DNA of 64,000 nucleotides from Pterobdella sp. o SKG-2022. Its lineage: Eukaryota; Annelida; Clitellata; Hirudinida; Piscicolidae. The notes below the pieces were generated by a model, which made no database searches, was not told the origin of the DNA, and was given only the letters and a program-made list of their open reading frames with translations. Position 1 is the first letter of the stretch. Every line of letters starts with the position of its first letter. The translations under genes were made by a program, and so were the position numbers. Below, piece after piece: positions 1-12,189 of this stretch. The stretch lies in the NCBI GenBank assembly GCA_964035795.1, contig OZ038321.1, positions 3,888,721-3,952,720 on the forward strand, in the 5' to 3' direction.

Positions 1-738
1 ATAGGATGATTCTGTGGCATCATTATCACTTTTATTTCAATCTATCAAATCATCATTAACGATATCAAATACTGCATTACATTCATATTGAGAATTCAAA
101 TGATTTGACTTATCAGAATTGTAATAAAATATATGTATGCCATAATTAGTTACCTGATGATGATGAGGAGTATATGGAAAAGCTTCATCAAACAAAAATT
201 TCAAATATTGTCGTGTATTTATTATTTTCTAATTTTGAAGCTAATTATTCACTAATATATATATTACTTATATATATATTTTAAGCTCTTTTGAACGCCA
301 GATAAAACGCTATACAAATGGCATATCACATGAATCACATTATAAAAAATATGTATGGCAGATATTCAAATCCTACATGTTGATGGTTATAATGACAGTT
401 TCAACCTAACAAAAGGGATTTCAAAACGTGTGGATTTTAATACAAACTTATCTCGAAAAACTAAAGTAAAATACAAGACTTGGTTCCTTTTCTTGAACAT
501 TATATAAACGCCATTAATATTGAAGTCATTGAGGAATTTACAAAATTTTCTAAACGTTTGTAAATTATGAATTCAGTCTGTAACAACTTTTTATTTTTAT
601 CAATGCTTTGTTTTTATGACATTTTTTTTTATTATTTTTATTTTTTGAACTAATTTTTTCACATGTTTTTGTGGTTAAGGGTATTATGTATTTTTATTGT
701 AATATATTTTAATTTTGAGGAAGTTATTCTTCATTTGG

Positions 739-880
739 TGATATTGTTGAAGGTGAAGATGAAAATGACGATGATGGTGATAATGATGATGATGATGCTG
801 ATGCTGAAGACCAAAACGACGATGATAATGATAATGATGAGAATGATGAGGATGATGACCACAACGATGATGATGGTGAT
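739..880 (+). repeat. Degenerate GAT-type trinucleotide tract, acidic in one frame
   Basis: Imperfect GAT/AAT repeat. In the frame beginning GGA AGT TAT TCT it reads as a long Asp/Glu/Asn-rich stretch with synonymous third-base variation (GAT/GAC, AAT/AAC, GAA/GAG). That could mean an acidic coding exon or simply a decayed microsatellite. In another frame it is a Met/Ile string with no meaning. No flanking splice sites are convincing, so I call it a repeat. Confidence 0.6.
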
Positions 881-1352
881 TATCATCAATATTATTTATA
901 TTATATTATAGTTACCACTACTATAGTTAGGGTCGACTCAATTGAACATCTATTGAATGTAAAATAAATGCGGTGATTAATTTAAATTGTTTTGAGGTGT
1001 GAGCACAGTATGTTATGGGATTAAAACAATTAATACTGAATGCATTTCATTGGTGTATTTTATTCTATGTTACTATAAATAGTTATTGTTGTGAAGCTAA
1101 AAATAGAAATTGATAACAGGATATTTTGAAGTCTGAATTGAATATTTAATTTGAAAAAAGCATTTGAACTTTTTGGAATTTCACAAAAAATTTCCGTAAA
1201 CCAAACAAACGTTATAGAGTAATTTATACACAAATCAAAAACTCGTGCAAATATAGGCGAAATAATTTTTAAAAAATCTATTGTTGTTTGGAATATCTAG
1301 AGTGATGTTATGATGGAAAAATGCATGATACTAAAAATAACAACAGACGCAC

Positions 1353-4300
1353 ATGATTGGGAGTTATTTATATGGATAGTGGCTGCATTTCCGGTATTTT
1401 CCAGCACCATTGACTCTCCATGAGCTGCTTCTGAGCTAAAAATTCAATTTTTTATTATTATTATTACTATTAATTTTATTTTGGTTATTTTTCGTCATTG
1501 TTAAATTTCGTTATTATCATTTTATTTATTTTTTTAATTAAATTTATTGATCATCATCCTTAATTTCTATCATTTTAAATGCAATTTATATGTAAGTTTC
1601 AACAAAAAAAAACTGCAAATATGGCTGGATAAGGAAGAAGATGAATAAATAGTGGTAAAAATCATGCCAAAAAAGTATGATAAACGTTAAATGTCAAATT
1701 TTATTACAAAACTCAATATTTCCGTTGTTTTAACTGCCTAAATCTTCAAGTAACATTTCATTCAATAAACCTATTACCAGTTGTGATTACTCTTACCATG
1801 TAGTTTGCAAAACAAGATTTTGATCATTTTAAAGTCATAACCATTTATTATGATAATTAACGAAGTATGGGGTTTATTTATCCAACAATTTGATGTTAAA
1901 GACTAACTATAAACATTATTGATGCTTGCCTCTCATTGGATCATTGTATAGTATTTAACAAAATGATTAATTATTAGTAATAACGACAATAATGATAATA
2001 ATACACACAATAATGTAAAAAATAATAAAAATAATGGAAAAAATAAGAAAAAAACCAATAAAAATAAAAATAGTAACTCTCTTTACCACTGATAATAATA
2101 AAAAAAGAATACTAATTACTCATTACTGGATCCGTCATAGTTATAGTCACAACCATAGCTGATCTTCAAAGGATGGTAGCACAAGTCTGGGTCCCAAGTC
2201 ACCTGAAAAAGATCAATAAGAATAAAAACAATAAAAAAAATAATAGAAATAAAAAGTGGAAAAAATAACAATAACATATTTTTACTAAATATATTCCTGA
2301 TAATAAAATTCCTACACATAATGATATAGTGATTGTAGAACACTGATGATATTGACTGCAAAAGTTTCTAGACCCTAATAAGGCTAAATTCTTCTTAACC
2401 ATCTGAACCTCAGAGTTGGTTTGTGTTACTATTTTTTCTATGTTTATTTGAATTATTATTTGTTGATTAATATTATTTTTTAATTTTTATTATTATGGTT
2501 TTTATTATCATTTTTATTATTGTTATTTTTATTATTATGTTATTTTTAATTATCAATGCATTACCCCTTTTTTTAGTTTTTGTCATTTATTGAAATTTTT
2601 TAATAACACTTTTGGTCATTCACTTTCTAAAAACTTTTCATAATACTTTTTGTATTTTATTTTTTTTTTATTTTTCGTGTTTTTTTTATTTTAATATGAG
2701 AAAATTTCTGAGATAATTTTATTTCCGTCATGGGAAACACTGTTAAAAGCTTGTTATTCTGTTCAAAAGTTCATTTTTTTATCGTTTTTTTCCTCAGTAT
2801 CACAATGTTTACATAGATATCGAAACAAACTTAAACTTGATTTTTCATGATAAAATAGTTCAATTGAAATGAACAGTGATATTTTTTAACTTATACCCAA
2901 ATGTTCGAGTGATAAAAAAAGATATCGACAAAACTTCAAATTTAAGAAAAAATAAACTTTTGCCGAAATATTCATGAGAAACACTATAAATTATTCAAAA
3001 TAAATGTAACAAAAAACTTTAAATAAACTGGTTATGAATAAAATAATTTAAAATCGAATAGTGTAATAGTATTTTCAGCAAACTTCTATGAAGCCAGACA
3101 GTATTTTAGAAATACAACGATTCAAAAGGATAGTTGAACTCATAACAGTTTTTTTGATATTTTTTTTGTTCAAGTAATTTATGAAATAAGCTTTTGAAAA
3201 TTTAAACAGTTCTATTTTTTTTGTACAGAATATCAATTAAAAGAATATTTCTTTTATGGTCTTCTGTATCAAAATTCATTATTCAAATATTTTTCAAAAT
3301 TCAATTATTTTTGAAACTACTTTTTTAGTTTCGGAAAAAAATTAAATATATGATTCATTTATATGATGATATACTGTTGTAAGAAAAGTTGTTTAAACCA
3401 GAAAAAATTGATTACATGCTACAAAAACTATAATTGTATCTATATTTTTATCAAAATCTTTCAGAACCAATAATTTTTTTAAAAATTCAACTTTAATATA
3501 TAACTTTCTACTTAGAAATATTTTTTCACTAAATCAAGCTAAACTTTTAGACCAATCTTCATTATAATTCATTAGAATACTACTGCAATAAATCAAGATA
3601 AAGCCTTACTTGTCGACAATTTTGGCTTATTTCCTTTTCTTTTTTTTTTTATAAATTTCTTAAACATTGAAGTTGAGCTTTTATTTATTTTGTTTCTAAA
3701 TTCAAAATAATTTTATTGAGAACTATTAGAAAAAAATGAAAACGAACAAAAAAGAAAAAACTGAAAATAAAAGATTAATTGGAGTTTTTGTAATTTTTTA
3801 TGAAATTGTGCAGTTTTTTTCAAAATTGCAACTGATACTTTAATTAATAAAAAGTTGTTTCAAGTTTTGTCCACTGTCCAATTAATTCCAATTATTTTCA
3901 CAAATTTTGTAAATGTTGAAAAGGTTTGAACAAAACTCTGATTGTTCCAAAACTATTCAGCATTTATTGTTAGAAAAAAATTTGTATCTATTTTATTTTT
4001 GCATGAACTTCTATTGTTTGATACACTAGTTATAAAATTTGTGACAATTAATTGACATTTTCATTCTAAAAATTAATTCAGTTATTTCTTTGTAAGATGT
4101 AACAAAACTATTCGAAAGTTGAATAAAATTATTTGTTTTTCAAAAAAGCTTGTTTTCCCATTAAGTATTGATGCTCAAACATTCAAGGTAAATGGACTGT
4201 GTTTAATTCTATAATATATTTGCTTCTATTTTAAAACAGGCTATATCTATTTGTTTATTTATGTTATGTATATATTAAATTTATTTATTGTCAAATTTCT

Positions 4301-6014
4301 TTTCGTAAACTATATTAAATCTTTTTAATGTCAAAATAAATAGAATCTTTCTATCTCCACTCTGCGTAAATGCCTATTTTACAACCCTCAACTCACCGTA
4401 GTCATAAAATCTTTATTGCTGAAAGAATCCAAAATTTCATAAAATAAAATGAAAAGTGGACATTTTATTATCTTTTGAAAGAGTTGTGAAAGAATTATTT
4501 CTAGGAGTAGGGTCTGAAGATTTTGGGGTGGACACTACATCATCATGTGACTTTATAATGAAACTCTCTGGCTTGACGCTACTATAAATTTACTTGCACC
4601 TTGGGTCTAGAAACTCTAAAAGTTTGTCACTATAATCATATTAGTGATTGTTTTGTGTTTTTATTGAACATCTTCAAGAAGTATAATCATATTTTGAAAT
4701 TCAAACTGTCATTTAGTGCTATTCTAATCCTACTAGTAGATTGTATTGGAACTTTTTGTATGAGTTATTTTTTGTATAATGTTAGTTGAGTCTTCTTAAA
4801 CGGTTGAGATTATTAAACATTTCAAAAAATTGAATTCAAAGCATGGGATTGTTTATTATGGGATTCTAACCTTGTCAATGTGTAGAAGCAGTTGTCTCTT
4901 GATGTTTTGTAAATGAATATCTATTTTTATAGAATAGACATGAATGTAATTTTAAAACTGACTTCCATGATAAGGCTCAACCTACCAAAAATTAAGTTTC
5001 TTTTAAAATAAATTTTTTTATCAAACTTCTCGTTTCGAATTTCAAACCGGAATCAATGGAATACTTGTATCCTTTTACCAATTTCATATATCTAATGTAT
5101 TTCAAAGCTCCTCTTTTTGAAGAGAACTCAACGAATGATTCTTCTTAAGAGACTAGGGTCTTTTATGGGAGTATATTGAGAAAAAGATAAGATTATTCTC
5201 AATAGTCTCGTAAGTGAGAAAACCTGCAGGTGCTTGGGAATGTCAGATTGTTTTAAAGAAACAATGTATAATGAATAAAATTTTAAATTTTGGATTTATG
5301 TTATTAATTTTGGGAACAAAATGCTTAATTTTTTTACCTATACTTTTTTTTCATTAAAAAATATCTGAAAATTTTCTCAATTTTTATTTTTCCAAGTTAC
5401 CTTCTATAATGAATTTACTCGAACTATGTAAGTACAATCACTATAAAATTTCACTAACAAAGTCTTTATTTGATTACCTCAGAATGAAAATTTTTCTCTT
5501 GTAGGCAGTCTTTTTGGATTTTCATATTCTTCATTACAAACTCAATGTATTATTCATTAAAAATCAGTGCATTTTTATAATGTAAGCCTGGTTTATCATA
5601 ACTCAAAACGCTTTTGAACGTAATCCGACTATATCACTATATTTTCTTCAACCTTTGCTTAAAATAAGATTAAACATGAATTTATCGATTTCAATTTGAC
5701 TATAATAAAAAACTCAATTTAAAACATGAAAAACACTTCATAAAAAGTGAATTGTTGAAAAAAAATTCATTTCAAAATACAAAAAAATTTTTTTAAAAGG
5801 CGATAAAATCGAATAAACCAATTAAAAAACAGAAAAAAGGTCTTATAAAAAGTTTCATATATGAACGAAAAACCAAAACCAATAATAAAACGCAAAAAAA
5901 ACCAATAAAAGAAAAAAAACATTACACCCCCACCAACCTCTTCCGTGTTAACATCAATAGGGCTCTGCATGCCACCAGAAGCTGATGGGTAGTAGACCCA
6001 CCAAGTGTCTGGAC
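1353..6014 (-). CDS. CA: Alpha carbonic anhydrase, partial gene (three exons)
   Basis: Zinc enzyme for reversible CO2 hydration. Three minus-strand exons: 6014-5938 (77 nt), 2202-2127 (76 nt) and 1430-1353 (78 nt). Each has AG/GT borders and the phases chain exactly (1/0, 0/1, 1/1). The first encodes PDTWWVYYPSASGGMQSPID, the family's W..YP.A.GG.QSPID block. The second encodes VTWDPDLCYHPLKISYG, matching the D..L.PL..SY block. The third encodes MVLENTGNAATIHIN, matching the L.NTGH...V segment, with Asn where His is usual. Zinc-binding HFHWG and later exons would lie beyond the left edge and are not seen. Introns are about 3.7 and 0.7 kb. The 5' exon is uncertain (see 13739-13835). Isoform and cell location cannot be decided. 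Family assignment is from motif recognition only. Confidence 0.85.
1431..2126. other. Carbonic anhydrase intron
   Basis: AT-rich intron between the 2202-2127 and 1430-1353 exons, with simple AT and AATA-type runs. Nothing else is recognised. Confidence 0.7.
2203..5937. other. Carbonic anhydrase intron, 3.7 kb
   Basis: AT-rich intron full of T and A runs. The only structured item is a 22-bp minus-strand segment (4418-4397) with near-consensus splice sites on both sides, discussed as a possible poison exon. The open stretch at 4601-4789 (+) has no recognisable domain and is treated as chance. Confidence 0.7.
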
Positions 6015-9000
6015 CTGGGGGATGGGTAAAGTATTGAGGTATTATTTGGGGTAGAAGAGCTCTTTTGGGTGTTTTTGAAGAGTGGTTTAGGAAAGTTATA
6101 GTGATACGGTTAAACACTAGGGAATGTGAATGCAGGTGCTAAAAGAATGTTCAGTAATGCTGCGGTGTGTAACAGGGTGAACATTCACTAAAAAAAATTA
6201 TTTGGTGGTGTGAGTGATGGTGTTTCTACCAATATTTTTAAGGAGTTTGTTATTAAAACTATCTTTTTATGCCATTTTTTTTATATTATTTGTTATTTTC
6301 ATTAATATATTGTTATTTCCCCATAAATTATTATTCTCAAAAATGATTTGATGTGCCAGCATCTAAAAAACTAGAAAAACTGTCAAAATCAATGATAACG
6401 GTACAAATTTTCATTTGAAGGAATGTCAAAAAACTGACAGTTTCTGATTTGAAGAAATGAAAATGAATTTAATAAAACGAGAATTTTGTGTTTAAAACTT
6501 TTTAAAATAGAGAATATAGAAAATTTTAGAATCGAGATGGATTTATATTAAAATGGTTTTGTTGTGTTGGTTTGAGAATAAATATAAAATAAAATTAAGT
6601 AAATGTATTTAGAATTTTTCTTCTTATCTTAAAAAATCGAAAAAAATTGAGTTAAAAAGGATACATAATATGATTTAAAAGTGAAATACTAATCAAAAAA
6701 ATATAAACCAAGTAGATTTAAGCACCATATTTCAAAAAAATTCAGATTTAGTTCTAATAAGAACAAAAGAAATAAGATAAAGGATCATAATAGACATGTT
6801 TCGTAGGTGTGTTGCTTAATTGACAGATTTGATGGAAAATTCCAATAAGTTTGATGGAAATTTACTTTTCATAGAAATGATTAAAAGAAAAGTTGGTGAA
6901 CTCCTATTTTTCTCAGTCTCCATTATTTTAATTTGAGTAAGTTTTCAGATTTATTTAATTTCTTTTTTCCCTCATCACAATTTTTTCATTTAGTTTTATT
7001 TTAATTAATTCGATATTTTTTTTTCAATTCGACAAAATTCTAATTTCGAAGTTTTTCTTATTATTTCTCGTTCTTCTCAATAATATATTATCCTGAAATA
7101 ACTTTGTACTAAAAAAATCAATTTTCTCAGAAATTCGATTTTCAAGTGGAATTGAGCCTTTCAATGCGTATAGAGCTCTCAGATATATAAAAAATTTTAC
7201 TATTTCGATGAAAGCCAGAATTTTGGTGTGAAGTTTTATTTTTATATTGAAAAAATTTCATCAAAGTTGTTTTAATTCGTATGAATAATACTGAGACTTA
7301 GCAAGTGTTAAACCTTTTGCATGAAAAATAGAAAATAAACTGTTGGTCTTTTGTATCGACGCTAAGCTCCCCCAAGCTTAGCACCTGTGGTTTGAAGCTG
7401 CTTTTTTTTATAGCCAAGATAACAGTTAACTTCTGTTGCAGGTGTCGACAAACTGGTATTCTGGTATCGTTGTCATTTGGCAAACTGCCCAAATGTGGGA
7501 ATGACAGATCTTGATATTGATAATTTTAAGCTAGACGATAGCTGTTTAAAATCTTACTCCAGATGGATGGTATATTACAATTAAAACATAGTAGTATCAA
7601 TAATGTAGGCTGACTGCTATCACCCGCATTTACTAAGAGCTGTGCAGGAGTCTAATCTAATATGGTTAAAAGTTACTGAAATAAACATAAAAACGAAATT
7701 TTTGAAAAAAAGTTTGAAAAGTCTTTCAATTTTTTACATTTTCATTTCTTTTTTAATAGCTTTTATGTGTCAAACGGCTCAAAACTACGTAAACACATTG
7801 GAAAACCTTAAAACTGAAATTGGACAAGTTGAAAAAAAAACCTTATTTTGAGTTTTAAAAATCACTTGGTTGAACAAAACATAAGAAACATAAAAAATTA
7901 ATGTATCAAATGTAGAAAAAATCCATCAACAAAATAAAAAAATTCATAATTAAACATTATAAAAGTTCAGAAAAGTTGAATAATTTTAAAAAGCAAATTT
8001 GAAAACAAAATTTTGTGGTTTGAAGCTTTTGCTTGACGACAAACATTGTCCATATTGTTCCAAGTTTTTTTTATAGCTTTCTCAATATTTTTTTCCAAAT
8101 TTTTCGTTTTTTCATTTTCCATTTTGGCCATCCTGATATTGTAATAATTATTTTTCATGTTTTTTTTTCATCAAAATTTCTTTTATGGTTTTTTTTTCAT
8201 TGATACTTTTAATTCAATTATTTTGATTAAAATTCTTTTGTAAAAAACTAAAAAAATGAATTTAAAGATTTATTCCACTTTTCAAATGAAAGCTTTTTAT
8301 ACATTTTTCAATAAATTTCAAAAATTTTCAATAAAAACTCGAATATAAACAGTACATAAATTCTTAAACAAATATTCCCAACATAAACTCATAATCAAAT
8401 AAAACAAAAACTCAATCAAAAATTCAAATATAAAACTGTTAGCTTTCAATAAAAATTCAAAATGACTAATAAAAAGTAAATCTTCAATCATAACTGAATG
8501 CTTTAATAGCCCCTAAAGCTTCCTAACATTAGAGCATTAAAACCAAATAACTTCTCTCATACAGAGTTTATTCTGCTTGTGTTTATTTCATATTATTTAG
8601 ATTTTAATGGAAAAATATATATTTACTTAAAAAAAGTGATTGAACAAAAAAAAAATGGTTGTGCACCATTATTTAATAGAAAAATTCATAAAAATTACTG
8701 TTATGTCAACAAAAAGTTGAAGACAACGTAACAAGAATTATAGCGAAAACTGATTAAGAAATAAATCCAAGTTTTTTGTAGTTTTGTTTTTAATAAATCA
8801 AATTATCTACTGCATGTAACAAGATTAATACACGAGGAATGTTGACTGGGTAATGAGCTAAACAGAGACTGTCATGCAGAGTCTGAATAAAACAGAGCCA
8901 GAATTATATATAATTTTATCGAGTTATGGAGACTTTCATAAAAACATTTATTTTTGAAAAACTAGTTAAATTTTTTAATGAATAAAACCTCAGTTCAATT

Positions 9001-9477
9001 AAATAGCATGTGATACATATATTTCAATTTTTTGAGCCAAATATAAATTTTCAAATGAAAACACTTTTAAGAGTTTATTTTATTCTACATATAAGATATT
9101 AATTAGGTACTGCACTTTGAATCTAATAAAAAAAAACTACATTTTATCAATCTAGATTCTGAAAATCATAGAAAAACCAAAAAAAAAGTGCTAATTTTCT
9201 ACCACACCTTTCATTATATCCCCGCATCATAATGATATTTATTCCGAGTTGCTCCTTACTTTATATTTTAGGTTTATCTATTTTTCAAATTTTTAAATGT
9301 TACAAATATTTTTGATGGCTTGTCTATAAATTTGCAGCAAAAAATTTTATATGAGATTTGTTTTCAAAAATAGATAACTTGTAGATTATCTAGGCATCAA
9401 TGATATTATTAAGATTTATATATCACAAAATCTGCAAACATTTTTGCTACAGAAGCGCTCAAATGATTGTAAAAGAT
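6015..9477. other. AT-rich region without a recognised gene
   Basis: Intronic or intergenic. One coding-like open stretch begins after a good pyrimidine/AG acceptor at 7442 (+) and runs 47 codons to a TAA at 7584 (starts VDKLVFWYRCHLANCPNVGM). It has no family I recognise. Otherwise A/T runs only. Confidence 0.55.
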
Positions 9478-9632
9478 AAGTGAGTTTTGAAGGTTTGCAA
9501 AAGTTTTGAGACAAAGAGATGAGCGCAGGTTAAACAGGGGAGAATTCCACAGATGTGAGGTAGGGTGGATGAGAGCGACTTATAAACAAGCTTGAAGAAA
9601 CAGGTTGATAAAGCTGGAATGCAAGAAAAAAG
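9478..9632 (-). mobile_element. LINE 3'-end fragment (same family as the right-edge LINE)
   Basis: On the plus strand this segment matches about 61966-62120 with scattered differences: the shared landmarks are gatgagcgca, aattccacaga.gtg, gagcgact, aaacaagc.tgaagaaaca and gttgat.aagctgga. Read on the minus strand it contains the conserved LWNS...NLRSS end of CR1/L2-type ORF2. Here the Trp codon TGG is intact, whereas the right-edge copy has TGA. It is a short truncated remnant. Confidence 0.8.
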
Positions 9633-9658
9633 TGTGTGAGATTTTGTTAGTGGGTGGA

Positions 9659-9682
9659 AGAGAGAGAGAGAGAGAGAGAGAG
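9659..9682 (+). repeat. (AG)n microsatellite
   Basis: About twelve AG dinucleotides directly beside the LINE 3' fragment. Confidence 0.9.
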
Positions 9683-10105
9683 TGGGCTTATTTTTTGACC
9701 TAACAATAGTGCTGTAAGTAGGTTGAAATGAGTTGGAAGTAAGAATATGTGATTGAATTGGTTGGTGTGAATGTTTCTAATGAAATTAATGATAGAAACT
9801 TATTAATTGAGCTGAGGGATGAAGTGGTTGTAGAAGCAGAAGGTGAAGAAGTTGAAGATGATGTCTTGCTTGTAGATGAAGTAAAAAAGTTTTCATAGTT
9901 GTTGAAATTGAGGTTGAAGCACATGGAGGGGTCGTGTAAAATAAAGTAGTCGAAGTAGTTTCAAGTAACAAAATGGTATTAGTTTGAAAAAAAAAAGATG
10001 TTGTAGCAAATAAAATAGTCAAAAAAGATGTAGTAGTCCAAAAAAATAGAGTAATGGAGAGAAATGAAATGGTTGAAAAGCAGGAAGATGAAGTGGTCAT
10101 GGAAG

Positions 10106-10285
10106 TTAAGTTGCTGGAAATGAAGTGATCAAAGTTGGAGATGAACTCGTTTTCGGTTTTCTCCCTCTTTTCTTATAGGAACCGAGGGTTCTCCAGACTT
10201 CAAAGTCTAAGACGTTACTTTGTGATGTGTTCAAAGCGGCCTGGATTTTGTCAAGCTCACAAAAAATATCAGCAATGGCGGACAT
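10106..10285 (-). pseudogene. Short ORF, possibly LINE ORF1-like, followed by Ser/Thr-rich remnant
   Basis: ATG to TAA ORF of 59 codons on the minus strand. It begins MSAIADIFCELDKIQAALN and ends in a basic, Ser-rich segment with KKRGRKPKTSSS. Codon use is richer in G and C than its surroundings. Downstream on the same strand (10105-9700) are stop-broken Ser/Thr/Phe-rich frames, then an AG repeat, then the LINE 3' fragment. The order ORF, low-complexity tract, LINE 3' end suggests one internally deleted or rearranged LINE copy, but the link is inferred. No protein family is recognised with certainty. Confidence 0.4.
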
Positions 10286-10290
10286 TTAAT

Positions 10291-12080
10291 CGACCATAGA
10301 AAATAGACAGTAGAAAATGGCTGCATGAAAAAATGATTTTTTAAGTGAGTTTTTTATTGTTTGAATACAAATATTTTGTTAATAGTCATTTTTTTAGATT
10401 TTTTTTTTAAAATTAGAAACCAGCCATAGAAAATAATTTGAATTTGAATCAAAACTAAAAGGTTTTTCAATATAATTCCGATGAAAAATACCCAATTTAT
10501 GATTTTCCAAATTATTATACTAATTTTCAATAAATTTGGTTTTCCTTTTGAGAGATTTTTAATTGAAAAAAATTTTTTTGATTCATATTTTTTTTTAACT
10601 TTTATTTATTTTGTTTTTTTAAAATTTATCTGATTAATTTATAAACTTTGATAAATAAAAATTAAAACTTCTGGAGTAAAAAAACAAAACAGAAACAATG
10701 AATAATGAATCACCAGAAAGGTTTTATAAACTAACTCATAAAAATAATATACAAAAAAAATAAACAGCTTTTAATATAACTCCTGGAATGGTCAAGGCAT
10801 TAGAGAGCCATTTTATTTGCTTTTATGAGTGTGAGTTTTGCAATCTTTTCAAGCCATCTGACAAATGTTTAATAAATGTTCTATGATATATTGCTGAAAA
10901 TATTAATATTCAATGAAATGAAGCAGTATTAACAAACTTAATATAAATAAAATTAGAAGTTTGTGTATTATATAATCATGAAATTATAGCAAACAACGCA
11001 GAATGACCCAGAAAAATATGAACTGCTTCAGTACAATTAATAGCAATTCTTACAGTGTCAACTCCTATTCGTCAAAAAACTTATGACAGTTTCATGTTCA
11101 AAACACGAGTTACAACGGTTGCAAAAAAATTCTTTGACGTCTTTTTTCCATTTTCAAAAATTTTCATTCTTCATCAAAATAACCTTTTTCTCATTAAAAA
11201 CTAGCGCTTAGCTACCGATACCACATTATCATTTGCATCATCACATCATATTTCAATGATAAACAATACAAACATCTTTCATTTTTTCTTGGCTTCTTGC
11301 TTTTCCAACGTTGTACACTTGTTTCAGTAACAGCGTACACTACTGGAATGGTTTAGTGGGTTGAAAATACTTAGTTTTATTCGTATTTACTAATTTGTTG
11401 ATAGATTCACTGATAGCTTTACTAAATGTTTTTTTTTGTGTTTTGTTTTTTTTGTGTTTTGTTTTTCAAATTAACGAATTTTTTTATGAAAGTTGTGTTG
11501 CTATTTTTATAATTTTTCTTATCAATGTTATTTAAAAAATCTTTAATTCATTTTGTAACGAAAAACATAATTCATTTTAACTTTTATAGTTCTTTGAAAT
11601 AACCATTCCAATTTACAAAATGTTAAACAAATAAACTAAGTCATTATAAATAAAATCATTTAGTCCTGTTTTTAAAACTTTTTCAGCATTTTTTGTTTTT
11701 TCATTCGTTCTCACATCCCATTTTTTGTCACATTCATACAAATCTTTTCATTTTCAAAAACCGTCATCTATTTGTTTTTCATTGTTGCTAGTGTTTGTTC
11801 AAATGATTTAGACACAAAAAATCTCGCTTAATAAGGTTATCAAAAAAATCTGAGATTGCTTTTAGTGGAAAAAACTCTTGGTTTATATGAAAAACATTTT
11901 TTCAAATTCTCTATAATGGATAATTTTGAGTTATTATTATTCTAAAAAAGATTATACGTATTGTTTGCGTCCATAATGGTTAATATTTTTTTGTATTGGA
12001 TAGTTATTATGAAAACATAATCAAAATCAAGTGATTTTGTGTAAATAAAGAAATAGCAAAAATTCAGTTTGTTTAAATAA
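10291..12080. other. AT-rich region, nothing recognised
   Basis: T-rich and A-rich runs. I see no convincing exon or known repeat. Confidence 0.6.
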
Positions 12081-12086
12081 TTTATT
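12081..12086 (-). terminator. AATAAA poly(A) signal
   Basis: Reverse complement of TTTATT, placed a few tens of bases after the TGA of the candidate terminal exon. The hexamer is common by chance in AT-rich DNA, so only its position gives weight. Confidence 0.35.
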
Positions 12087-12122
12087 GTCTTAATGTTGAA
12101 AAACTTCACAATAACATAATCC

Positions 12123-12189
12123 TCATCGATTCTTCTGTTTCATCTTTCCTAGCTCAATTTCCCACATCTTATCAACTCCGCCCAGATAG
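12123..12189 (-). CDS. Candidate terminal coding exon of an unidentified gene
   Basis: On the minus strand a pyrimidine-rich tract and AG precede an open segment reading YLGGVDKMWEIELGKMKQKN plus one Arg, then TGA. An AATAAA lies about 37 bases past the stop. The composition (charged, Lys-rich end) and the poly(A) signal fit a real last exon. The acceptor phase needs two bases from the upstream exon. The 13739-13835 exon could supply these only by using a weaker internal GTACTC donor. I do not recognise the protein. Confidence 0.4.

Noticed and set aside
663..911. Met/Ile-rich ORF
   Set aside because: Out-of-frame reading of the GAT-type tract.
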